Shown in pieces: positions 34,139-42,170 of a DNA stretch of 64,000 nt. Where the stretch lies: contig NZ_JACHMQ010000001.1 of NCBI RefSeq assembly GCF_014208105.1, positions 2,976,001-3,040,000 on the forward strand, in the 5' to 3' direction. The DNA comes from Actinomadura coerulea. GTDB taxonomy: Bacteria > Actinomycetota > Actinomycetes > Streptosporangiales > Streptosporangiaceae. The notes below the pieces were generated by a model, which was given only the letters and a program-made list of their open reading frames with translations, searched no databases and was not told the origin of the DNA. The first letter of the stretch is position 1. Each line of letters opens with the position of its first letter. A program made the translations under genes and the position numbers.

Positions 34139-37100
34139 TCACTTCTCCGCCTTGCCGGCGAGGGCGGTCAGGTCGGAGAGGATCTCGGACGCCATGACGG
34201 GGTGCAGCTCGCCGAACGTCAGCGGCGTCCCCCTGCTCGGCCAGAAGTCGGCGGGTTCCACGGCGAGCCACACGTACGAGAGGACCTGGTGGTCGCCGGT
34301 GGCGTCGAGCGCGCCGACCGCGAAGCCGGGATCGAGGTCGATGACGACGTACCGCCGGTCGGCGACGCGCCGGTGGATCCACCGCTCGACCCCGGCGTCC
34401 AGCGGCGCGCCGCGCTCCCAGCCCAGCTTCACCAGGCCGAGGACGTCGCCGAAGGGCAGTTTGAGGCCCTCGAACCGCTCCAGCCGCCCGCTGCCGCGCT
34501 CCTGCTCGGTCAGCGTGTGGACGGGGCGCGTGAGCTGGGGGAACGGCTGCGTGATCTCGTAGTCGGCGAAGACCTCCGACCATGCCTTCACCGTGTCGCC
34601 GAGGTCCAGGGGGTGGGCGACGCCGACGCGGGCCGCCTCGGGGAGGGCGAACGCCTCGTCGGCGGCGTCGGCGAAGGTCCGGTCCTCGGCGATGCGGAAC
34701 GCGGCGGTCGTGCCGCCGTCCTCCGCCAGCCAGACCAGGCGGCGGGCGATGTGCCAGACGAGCGGGTGCCGGACGATGTACTCGCCGAACTCGGCGGGCG
34801 TCCAGCGGCGCCGCGTCACCAGCGCCTGCTCCAGCCTGCGGATCTGGTCGGCGGCGACGGTGCGGACGTCCTTCTTGAGCCCGGCGAACGCCTGGTGGGC
34901 GGCGGGCGCGAGTTCGGGGTCGTCCTTGGCGCCGGGCTTGGGAAGGGACTTGCGCTGCCTGCCGTCCTCGTCGGCGACGAACGGCTTGAGCTGCTCGTCG
35001 AACCGGACGAGGAAGCGGCGCGGGCCGTAGTCGAGGGTCATGCCGCCCTCGGCGTCGAGGCCGAAGTCGGGGACGAGCCGGTCCGCGAGCTGGTCGGTGG
35101 TCAGGTCGAGCCGCTTCGCGACCTGCCGGATCCGGTCCCGCGCCTCCGCCTGGAGCCCCTTGAACTTCACCTTCTGGGCGATGCCGTGCAGGTGCATCAG
35201 CGCCACGTCGGTGCCGATCTCGGCGAGCACGTCCAGGCCGTGGACGGCGTTCCTGTGCCCGCCCTCCCCCGGCCACGCCCGGATGACCGGGGTGAGTCGC
35301 CGGACGGTGTCGTCGTCGCCGGTGCGGCCGAGCTGCCGCAGGGCCCAGGCGTCCTTGGACGGCTTGCCGGCGTCGAGCCACTGCTGGAACAGCGCCCACC
35401 CGAATCCGGACAGCGTGCCCGGCGCGCACGCCTCCGCCAGTTCGTCCATCGCGTACGGGGCCGGGAGGGCGAGCAGCTCGACCAGACGGCCGACCGCGTC
35501 CCGGGGAAGGGCGCGTTCGCGCCCCCGCAGCAGCACCTGCGGGAGCGGCGTCGGATCCACCCACGCGCCGACGGCGGGAGGCTTGTCGAGGCCCGTCTCG
35601 ACCGGCGGGGTGGACAGCAGCGTCCGGATCGCCTCGGCGGCCTCATCGCCGTGCGCGTCACGGGCCGCCGCCACCACGCCGTCGAGACCGCGCAGGTCGC
35701 TCAGGTACCGCAGGGCGGTCTCGGCGGGCCGCCAGTCCTTGGGCTTGTCGCCGAGGGCGGCCGGGACCAGCAGGGGCACCGCGTCGGCCCCGTGGCGGCC
35801 GAACCACTGGCGGGCCGGGTAGAGGAGCGCCCCGCGCTTGACGAGCCCCTCCGCCATGAGCCTCGCCACCCCGCCGTCCAGATACGGCATCAGCGGCTCG
35901 CAGCAGGTGTCGGGGAACGCCTTGGCCGTCCGGACGGCCGGGGGCAGGGCGTGGAGTTCGTACCGGGCCGCGAGAGGCCGCATCCACACGTGAGCCCACC
36001 GGACGCCGTAGCCCTTCCAGCGGGGCATGAGAGGACGGATCAGCTCTGGCGGCCCGTAGACCATCAGCTGCACGTTGCCCGAGTCGTGGCCCGCGGACGT
36101 GTAGGCCTCGACCAGCGCCTCCCAGTCGGGGTCGTCGGGCTTCTCGGTCTTCGGGTCCCACTGGAGCCACTCCTCCCGCTCGCCCTCCTGCCACACGAGC
36201 CGTGCCTCCGGGACGGTGAGGCCCTTGAGGACGGGGCGCCGGGGGTTCAGCCACGGCGGCTCGGCGAGCACGGCGGGCAGCTCGTCGGGCGCCGCCTCAG
36301 GGACGCGGGCGGACGCGGCGGCGACGCGCCGGACGGCGGCGGCGTCCTCCGGCAGGCCGGGAAGGGCCGCGGCGGCCAGGTCGGGGTGGGCCTCGATGTG
36401 GGAGGCGAGCAGGTCGTCCGCGCCCGCGCGCGCCAGCAGCCGCAGCGCCCGCACCGGGAACCTGCGCGCGGCCTCCCCGAGGGCGGCCCGGACGTGCTTG
36501 CGGTCGAGCCGGTCGAGCAGGGCCTGGAACGCCTCGTCCGTCGGCAGGATCGCGATCGTCTCGAAGATGCGCTTGCGGTCCTCGGACTCCAGGGAGAGCC
36601 TTTCCACCTCGGTGAGGAGGAAAGGCAGGACGCCGGGTCCGATGCCGTCGGCCATGCTCGCCAGCAGGGCACGGGTCGCCTGGCCCCAGTGCAGGCCGCC
36701 CGCCGGGTACGGCGCCGCGAGCTGCTCCGCCTTGCCCAGCGCCGGCATCACCACCCACAGCAGGTCGTCGCGGCGCATCTGCGGGCCCGGGGCCGCGCAG
36801 CACTCGTCGACCCAGTCCTCCCGCGTCGGGACGAGGTACGACACCAGCCAGCTCGCGCACCGGCCGGACCTGTGCGCCGCGAGGCGCCGGGCCGCGTCGG
36901 CGTAGTCGGCGTCGGAGGCGACGGCCAGCAGCCCGCGGACGCGCTTCGCCTCCTGTTCCGGGATCCGGAGCGCGTACTCGTCCGTGATGCGCTGTGCGCC
37001 GACGGAGGTGCCGAGCCAGGTGCCGCCGCCCTTCCGGACGGCCTTCGTCCGGCTCAGCTCGACCAGCGCGCACGCCGCGAACCCGAGCCCGTGCTCGCCG

Positions 37101-37441
37101 ACCCACGCGTCGACGTACGCCCGGTACACCTTCTCCGAGTCGTAGCCGCCCACGCCCATCGCGGTGACGGCCGCGACCACCGCCGCGCCCGCCGGATCGG
37201 GCCGCCCGTCCAGGTGCCGCCGCGCCGCCTCGGCCAGCTCGGGCTCGCCGGCGCCGCCCCTCAGCAGCGCCTCGACCACCCCGCGGCTCCGCTCCACGAA
37301 GCCCTGGACGGCGCGCGCCGCCGCCGCCGGTCCGGCCACCTTGATCCTGGGACCGGGGGCGCCGCCGCGCCGCGCGTGCAGCGAACGCCGCCAGGCGTCC
37401 GGGATCACCAGGTCGTCCTCACCGGGGAGCTGATCTTCCAT
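34139..37441 (-). CDS. DUF4132 protein 1 (YehI/MolR-like)
   Basis: 1100 residues. The N-terminal 380 residues are helical and repeat-like (RALLASMADGIGPGVLPFLLTEVERL, DEAFQALLDRLDRKHVRAALGEAARR), suggesting a HEAT-type scaffold. The C-terminal DUF4132 region includes DVALMHLHGIAQKVKFKGL, DQLADRLVPDFGLD, LDYGPRRFLVRFDEQLKPFVADEDG, KPGAKDDPELAPAA, the AWSEVFADYEI block, and a final strand-rich RYVVIDLDPGFAVGALD. No WGR domain is present. The ATG at 37441 follows the shared promoter motif at 8 bases. Related E. coli YehI/MolR has no established function. Two paralogues lie at 39990-45524. The same strand and promoter type as the AAA+ operon suggest a joint role. Confidence 0.82.
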   Translation of the reverse strand: MEDQLPGEDDLVIPDAWRRSLHARRGGAPGPRIKVAGPAAAARAVQGFVERSRGVVEALLRGGAGEPELAEAARRHLDGRPDPAGAAVVAAVTAMGVGGYDSEKVYRAYVDAWVGEHGLGFAACALVELSRTKAVRKGGGTWLGTSVGAQRITDEYALRIPEQEAKRVRGLLAVASDADYADAARRLAAHRSGRCASWLVSYLVPTREDWVDECCAAPGPQMRRDDLLWVVMPALGKAEQLAAPYPAGGLHWGQATRALLASMADGIGPGVLPFLLTEVERLSLESEDRKRIFETIAILPTDEAFQALLDRLDRKHVRAALGEAARRFPVRALRLLARAGADDLLASHIEAHPDLAAAALPGLPEDAAAVRRVAAASARVPEAAPDELPAVLAEPPWLNPRRPVLKGLTVPEARLVWQEGEREEWLQWDPKTEKPDDPDWEALVEAYTSAGHDSGNVQLMVYGPPELIRPLMPRWKGYGVRWAHVWMRPLAARYELHALPPAVRTAKAFPDTCCEPLMPYLDGGVARLMAEGLVKRGALLYPARQWFGRHGADAVPLLVPAALGDKPKDWRPAETALRYLSDLRGLDGVVAAARDAHGDEAAEAIRTLLSTPPVETGLDKPPAVGAWVDPTPLPQVLLRGRERALPRDAVGRLVELLALPAPYAMDELAEACAPGTLSGFGWALFQQWLDAGKPSKDAWALRQLGRTGDDDTVRRLTPVIRAWPGEGGHRNAVHGLDVLAEIGTDVALMHLHGIAQKVKFKGLQAEARDRIRQVAKRLDLTTDQLADRLVPDFGLDAEGGMTLDYGPRRFLVRFDEQLKPFVADEDGRQRKSLPKPGAKDDPELAPAAHQAFAGLKKDVRTVAADQIRRLEQALVTRRRWTPAEFGEYIVRHPLVWHIARRLVWLAEDGGTTAAFRIAEDRTFADAADEAFALPEAARVGVAHPLDLGDTVKAWSEVFADYEITQPFPQLTRPVHTLTEQERGSGRLERFEGLKLPFGDVLGLVKLGWERGAPLDAGVERWIHRRVADRRYVVIDLDPGFAVGALDATGDHQVLSYVWLAVEPADFWPSRGTPLTFGELHPVMASEILSDLTALAGKAEK

Positions 37442-37449
37442 GGCGCCCA

Positions 37450-37471
37450 ACCGTAGAGGAGCGCGCCGACA
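37450..37471 (-). promoter_or_regulatory. Promoter of DUF4132 gene 1, shared layout
   Basis: On the minus strand TGTCGG (37471-37466), 10 bases, TACGGT (37455-37450), 8 bases, ATG. Spacing is identical to the AAA+ operon promoter and to the one at 45533. Confidence 0.6.
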
Positions 37472-37605
37472 TATCCGGAGGATCCGATGGATCACCGGCG
37501 GCGGGACGGGTCTGGTCCGCCGGCTGCGGCGCGGCGGGTGGGGCGCGCGGCCGTCCGAACTCGCAGGTGGGACGATGGGAGGCCGGACGCGAGGAAGGGA
37601 CGTTC

Positions 37606-38718
37606 ATGGAGATCGGGGACGGGACGCTGGCCGTGGGCGCCGGGAGGCCGGAGGCGGAGAACCACGCGCCGGGGCTGCCCGGGCCGGTGTTCGCGGCGCA
37701 CTACCACCTGGCCGGGGAGGCGAGCGGGCCCTACACCTACGGGCGCGAGTCGAACCCGACGTGGACGCTGCTGGAGCGGGCGATCGGCGAGCTGGAGGGC
37801 GGCGCGGAGGTCGTCTCGTTCTCCTCGGGGATGGCGGCGGTGGCCGGCGTGCTGCTGGCGCAGGTCAGGTCCGGCGACGTCGTGGTCCTGCCGGACGACT
37901 GCTACCACACGACCCGGGCGTTGAAGGAGCGCCTGGAGTCGTACGGGGCGGTGGTCCGGATGGGGCCGACCGCGGGCGACGCCCAGATCGGGCTGCTGGA
38001 GGGCGCGCGGCTGGTCTGGCTCGAAACGCCGTCCAACCCGAACCTGGACGTGTGCGACATCCGGCGGGTCTCCGAGGCGGCGCACCGGGCGGGCGCGCTC
38101 GTGGCGGTGGACAACACCCTCGCCACCCCGCTCGGGCAGCGGCCGCTCGACCTCGGGGCCGACTTCTCCGTCGCCAGCGACACCAAGGCGCTGACCGGGC
38201 ACGGCGACCTGCTGCTCGGGCACGTCGCGACCCGTGACCCGGCGCTGGCGGAGTCCGTCCGGGTCTGGCGCAGGACCGTCGGCGCGATCCCCGGGCCGAT
38301 GGAGGCGTGGCTGGCGCACCGGTCGCTCGCCACGCTCCAGCTGAGGCTGGACCGGCAGGCCGCCAACGCGCTGGCCGTCGCCGAGGCGCTGCGGGAGCGT
38401 CCGGAGGTGTCCGGGCTCAGGTATCCGGGGCTGCCGGACGACCCGTCCCACGAGGTCGCGGCCCGGCAGATGCGCCGGTTCGGCTCCGTCGTGTCGTTCG
38501 CCCTGAGGGACGAGGCGTCCGCCGAGAGGTTCCTCGGCTCGCTGCGGCTCGTCATGCAGGCCACCAGTTTCGGCAGCGTGCACAGCTCCGCCGAACGGCG
38601 CGCCCGGTGGGGCGGCGACGCCGTGGCGCCCGGCTTCGTGCGCTTCTCGGCCGGCGTCGAGGACACCGCCGACCTGGTGGCCGACGTCCTCCAAGCCCTG
38701 ACGGAGGGCGTCCGTTGA
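37606..38718 (+). CDS. PLP-dependent Cys/Met metabolism enzyme (cystathionine gamma-lyase/synthase family)
   Basis: 370-residue fold-type I PLP enzyme. Visible: YTYGRESNPTWTLLERAIGELEGG, SFSSGMAAVAGVLLAQ (phosphate-binding Ser-Gly-Met), VWLETPSNPNLDVCDI, AVDNTLATPLGQRPLDLGAD, and the Schiff-base lysine in SDTKALTGHGD. It is shorter than typical MetB/CGL enzymes and could be a cystathionine gamma-lyase of the type common in mycobacteria and streptomycetes. GGAAGGGA precedes the ATG. The last codons are GTC CGT TGA, with the TGA inside the left arm of the palindromic repeat, so the natural C-terminus may have been altered there. No other sulfur-metabolism gene is adjacent. Confidence 0.9.
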   Translation: MEIGDGTLAVGAGRPEAENHAPGLPGPVFAAHYHLAGEASGPYTYGRESNPTWTLLERAIGELEGGAEVVSFSSGMAAVAGVLLAQVRSGDVVVLPDDCYHTTRALKERLESYGAVVRMGPTAGDAQIGLLEGARLVWLETPSNPNLDVCDIRRVSEAAHRAGALVAVDNTLATPLGQRPLDLGADFSVASDTKALTGHGDLLLGHVATRDPALAESVRVWRRTVGAIPGPMEAWLAHRSLATLQLRLDRQAANALAVAEALRERPEVSGLRYPGLPDDPSHEVAARQMRRFGSVVSFALRDEASAERFLGSLRLVMQATSFGSVHSSAERRARWGGDAVAPGFVRFSAGVEDTADLVADVLQALTEGVR

Positions 38719-38745
38719 CTTGCGGCGTGTTGCCCTTATGCGAGC
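38713..38745. repeat. Palindromic repeat, copy 2, left half (split by the IS)
   Basis: Left arm (38713-38739) starts CGTTGACTTGCGG and ends GTTGCCCTTAT. It is a perfect complement of the right arm at 39969-39995 over 27 bases. The stop codon of the PLP enzyme (38716-38718) is inside it. 38743-38745 is AGC, the left copy of the target duplication. Confidence 0.85.
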
Positions 38746-39961
38746 GGCGGTGTCAAGCGGTTGTTGCAACGAGGTATTCGTTGAGTGCTTGGGCTGGGGT
38801 TTTCCAGTTCAGGGTTTGGCGGGGTCGTCCGTTGAGCTGGCGGGCGACTTCGTCGAGGTCGTGCTGGGTGTAGTTGCGGAAGTCGGTGGAGGAGCGGGGG
38901 AAGTACTGGCGCAGCAGCCCGTTGGTGTTCTCGTTGGAGCCGCGCTGCCAGGGCGCGTGCGGGTCGCAGAAGTAGACCCGGCACCCGGTGGCCAGGGTGA
39001 AGTCGGCGTGCTGGGCCATCTCCGATCCCTGGTCCCAGGTCAAGGTCGCGGCCAGCTCGGCCGGCAACCGCCGCATCAAAGTGGTCAGCACGCCGGTGAC
39101 CTGCTCGGACACGCGTGAGTGCGGCAACGCGCCGAGCATCACGAACCGGGTGGTGCGCTCGACCAGGGTGATGATGGCGCTGGATCCGCGGGCCCCGATC
39201 ACCAGGTCGCCCTCCCAGTGCCCCGGCACCGCCCGGTCGGCCGCCTGGGCGGGCCGGGCCGAGATGTGCAGGCCCTGGATCCAGGGCCGGCGGCTGCGCG
39301 CCGCGCTCTCGGCGCGGGCCAGACGCGAGGGCGGACGGCGGGCGGCGCGGCCGCTGCGCAGCACCGACCCCTCCCCCGGCCGCAACTGCAGCTGCCGGGC
39401 CAGCTCGGCCCGCATCCGGCCCCGGGCCTGGTAGTAGATCGCCTGATAAATCGTCTCGTGCGACACTCGCATCTCCGGCTGGTCAGGATAGGCGGCGCGC
39501 AGGTGCGCCGCGATCTGCTGCGGCGACCACCGCCGCACCAGCAGATCACGCACCACCGGCCACAACCGGCCCTGGCACCAGGCCCGGCCCTTGTTCCCGC
39601 TGTTGCCGATCAACTTGCCCGGCCGGTGCCGACGCGCCCGCTCATCGGCCTTGCGCTGCGCGGCCACATGCGAGTACGTCCACCGGTACAGCCCGCCCAG
39701 CCCGCCCGGACACGCGGTGGTCGCCCGGCCCGGATACCGCGCCCCGCCCCCACCGGCGTCCGACCGCCGATAGGAGTGGTTACGGCGCACCTCCCGCCAC
39801 ACAGTTGACCGGTCCCGGCCGATCGCCTCCGCGATCTGCGGAAACGACCGGCCCGCACCGAACAACACCTCGATCTGCGCGCGCTCAGCAGCTGTCAGAC
39901 GTCTTCCCGGCACAACAAGATCCTTCCAGGGATCTCGTTGCAACAGACACTAGAGACCGCC
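38746..39961 (-). mobile_element. IS30-family insertion sequence, complete
   Basis: 1216 bp. The terminal inverted repeats (38746-38773 and 39934-39961) match at 23 of 28 positions; both start GGCGGT and end TGTTGCAACGAG. They are flanked by a 3-bp AGC duplication (38743-38745 and 39962-39964), as expected for this family. It encodes one intact DDE transposase on the minus strand. Removing the IS and one AGC restores a perfect palindrome with 27-bp arms and a 10-base loop, so the element landed in the loop of the repeat. Confidence 0.9.
38753..39913 (-). CDS. IS30-family transposase
   Basis: 386 residues. N-terminal helix-turn-helix (RRLTAAERAQIEVLFGAGRSFPQIAEAIGRDRSTVWREVRRN), then the IS30 segment RWSPQQIAAHLRAAYP, HETIYQAIY, and the catalytic core: first Asp in GHWEGDLVIG, second in LTWDQGSEM, and the Glu in RGSNENTNGLLRQYFP. 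The C-terminus LNGRPRQTLNWKTPAQALNEYL is the family ending. GTG 39913 has AAGGA 7 bases upstream; a TTG at 39943 within the right inverted repeat is less likely. The stop lies within the left terminal repeat. The gene is intact, so the element may be active. Confidence 0.95.
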   Translation of the reverse strand: MPGRRLTAAERAQIEVLFGAGRSFPQIAEAIGRDRSTVWREVRRNHSYRRSDAGGGGARYPGRATTACPGGLGGLYRWTYSHVAAQRKADERARRHRPGKLIGNSGNKGRAWCQGRLWPVVRDLLVRRWSPQQIAAHLRAAYPDQPEMRVSHETIYQAIYYQARGRMRAELARQLQLRPGEGSVLRSGRAARRPPSRLARAESAARSRRPWIQGLHISARPAQAADRAVPGHWEGDLVIGARGSSAIITLVERTTRFVMLGALPHSRVSEQVTGVLTTLMRRLPAELAATLTWDQGSEMAQHADFTLATGCRVYFCDPHAPWQRGSNENTNGLLRQYFPRSSTDFRNYTQHDLDEVARQLNGRPRQTLNWKTPAQALNEYLVATTA

Positions 39962-39995
39962 AGCGCCGATAAGGGCAACACGCCGCAAGTCAACG
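39962..39995. repeat. Palindromic repeat, copy 2, right half
   Basis: Begins with AGC (39962-39964, right copy of the target duplication), then GCCG, then the right arm (39969-39995). The TGA of the minus-strand DUF4132 gene 2 (39992-39990) lies in this arm, in the mirror position to the stop of the PLP enzyme in the left arm. Confidence 0.85.
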
Positions 39996-42158
39996 TGGGG
40001 GCGCGGTGGTCAGGTCCGTTAGGTCTGCCAGTAGTTCCGAGACTCGGACCGGGTCGGCGCTTTTTAGGGCGTCCTCTAGCGCGTCTGTCGGGGCGCCGGG
40101 CGCCGGGGCGATCCAGACCCGCTCGATCGTCTGGACGGGGTTCAGGTCGACGTAGCCCACCGCGATGCCGGGGCTCAGGTCGACCACGACGGAGAGCCCG
40201 GGCGCGAGCGTCCAGGAGATCCAGTGCTCGATGCCGTTGTCCTGCGGGGAGCCGCGCCTCCACCCCGTGCGGGTGAGGCCGAGGACCCTGCCGGTGGGGA
40301 CGGCCGCGCCCTCGAAGCGTTCGAGCCTGCCGCTCTTCCCCTCGCCGTCGGCGAGGGCGTGGACGGGGCGTCCGAGCTGCGGGAACGGCTGCAGGATCTC
40401 GTAGTCGGCGAACACCTCCGACCAGGCGGCCAGGGAGTCGCCCAGCAGCACCGGATGGGCGATCCGGACGTCCGCCGACGGGGCGGGCTCGACGGTCTCG
40501 TCGTGGAGGTCGGCGAACGTCCGGTCCTCGGCGAGCCGGAACGCCCGGTCGCCGCTCAGCCAGACCAGCCGCCGGGCGAGGTGCCGCATCAGCGGGTGCG
40601 CGACGAGGAACGCGCCGAACTCGGCCGGCGTCCACGCGCGGCCCGTGACCATGGCCGACTCCAGCCGGGCCACCTCGGCGGAGGCGACCGCCCGGAGGTC
40701 CTTCCTCAGCTCCGCGAACCGCCGGTGGGCGGCCGGTGCGAGCTCGGGGTCGTCCTTGGCGCCGGGTTTGGGCAGCGCCTTCCGCCGGGCGCCGTCCTCG
40801 TCCGCCACGTACGGCTTGAGCTGCTCGTCGAACCCGACGACGAAGCGGCGCGGGCCGTAGTCGAGCGTGAGGGTCCCGTCGGCGTCCAGCCCGAAGTCCG
40901 GGACGAGCCGGTCGGCGAGCTGCCCGGCCGTCAGGCCGCGCCGCTCCGCGATCTGCGCCAGCTTGCGCTGCGCCTCGCCCCGCAGCCCCTTGTACCGGGA
41001 CTTCTGCGCGATGCCGTTGAGGTGCGTCAGGGCGAGGTCGGTGCCGATGCCGACCAGCGCCTCCAGCCCCTGGACGGCGCTGCTGTACCCGCCGCTGCGT
41101 CCCGGCCACTCCCTGACCAGCGGGGCGAGCATGCGGACGACCACGTCGTCGCCGAAGCGTCCGAGGGCCGACAGCACGAAGCCGCTGCCCTTGGGCATGC
41201 CCGCCGCCTGCCACGCCACGAACTGCGCCCAGACGAACGCGGTCAGCGACTCCGGATCGCAGACCTCGGCGGCCCCGTCCACGACGCCGGTCACGTCGAG
41301 CCGGGCGCCCGGGCTCACCGTCAGGGCGAGCAGCAGGTTGCGGGCCGCCTCGCCCGGCAGTTCCCCGCCGTCCCGCAGGACCGGGCGGGGAAGGGCGTCG
41401 GCGTCGAGCCACCTGGGCAGGGACGGCGCCCTCACCGGCGGTTCGACGGGCGCGGTGCCGGGCGGCGCGGCGGCGAGGAGCCGCGCGACCGCCTCGGCCG
41501 CCTCGTCCCCGTGGACGCGGGCGGCCTCCGCGACGTCGCCCTCGATGGTTCGCAGGGCCTTGACCGCGCCCCGGCGCGGCCCGACGCGCTTGCCCAGCGC
41601 GTCCGGCACCAGGTACGGGACGGCGGCGAGTCCGTGCCGTGCGAACCACGCGCGGGACAGCTTCTGCGCCGACTTGAGCCGGTACAGCCAGTCGGCGGCC
41701 ATCCGGGCCACGTCGGCGGACAGGAACGGCAGCACGACCGGGCCCGTCCCGTACGGGTTCTGCTTGGCCAGCCGGACCGCGACGTCCCAGGCCTCGGTCT
41801 CGAAGCGCGCCACGATCGGCTTGAGGGAGTGGTCGAAGTCCCAGGTCACGTGCGGCTTCCACCCGGCCAGCAGCGGCCGTGCGAGATGCTCGGGCGCCTG
41901 GGCGAGGAAGCCCGCCCGCGTGGGCTCGTAGCCCATCCGCCCGTCGCGGAACTCCTCGGCGGCCTCCTCCCACGCGCCGTCCTTCCAGGACCCGTAGCTA
42001 GGGACCGCGGCCCAGCTCTCGCGCTCGCCGGGCTCCCAGACGACCGCGCGGTCGTCCGGCGCCGTCAGGCCGGGGACGAGGACCGGCTCGTCGCCCGACG
42101 GCGCGGGGGCCGGCCTGCGCGCCCACGGCGGGTCCAGCAGCGCCTTCGGCAGATCCAT
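39990..42158 (-). CDS. DUF4132 protein 2, lacking the N-terminal third
   Basis: 722 residues. It aligns with DUF4132 protein 3 from that protein's residue 395 onward: LPKALLDPPWARR here against LPPLLVDPPWTRP there. It therefore lacks the helical N-terminal region but keeps the entire DUF4132 core (GTDLALTHLNGIAQKSRYKGLRGEAQ, QLADRLVPDFGLDADGTLTLDYGPRRFV, AWSEVFADYEIL). It has its own RBS (GGAAGAGGA before the ATG) and follows gene 3 by 12 bases, so it is not simply a remnant. Several stretches of 40-80 bases are identical to gene 3, indicating tandem duplication or gene conversion. Its stop is in the palindrome next to the IS. Confidence 0.8.
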   Translation of the reverse strand: MDLPKALLDPPWARRPAPAPSGDEPVLVPGLTAPDDRAVVWEPGERESWAAVPSYGSWKDGAWEEAAEEFRDGRMGYEPTRAGFLAQAPEHLARPLLAGWKPHVTWDFDHSLKPIVARFETEAWDVAVRLAKQNPYGTGPVVLPFLSADVARMAADWLYRLKSAQKLSRAWFARHGLAAVPYLVPDALGKRVGPRRGAVKALRTIEGDVAEAARVHGDEAAEAVARLLAAAPPGTAPVEPPVRAPSLPRWLDADALPRPVLRDGGELPGEAARNLLLALTVSPGARLDVTGVVDGAAEVCDPESLTAFVWAQFVAWQAAGMPKGSGFVLSALGRFGDDVVVRMLAPLVREWPGRSGGYSSAVQGLEALVGIGTDLALTHLNGIAQKSRYKGLRGEAQRKLAQIAERRGLTAGQLADRLVPDFGLDADGTLTLDYGPRRFVVGFDEQLKPYVADEDGARRKALPKPGAKDDPELAPAAHRRFAELRKDLRAVASAEVARLESAMVTGRAWTPAEFGAFLVAHPLMRHLARRLVWLSGDRAFRLAEDRTFADLHDETVEPAPSADVRIAHPVLLGDSLAAWSEVFADYEILQPFPQLGRPVHALADGEGKSGRLERFEGAAVPTGRVLGLTRTGWRRGSPQDNGIEHWISWTLAPGLSVVVDLSPGIAVGYVDLNPVQTIERVWIAPAPGAPTDALEDALKSADPVRVSELLADLTDLTTAPPR

Positions 42159-42170
42159 GGGTCCTCTTCC

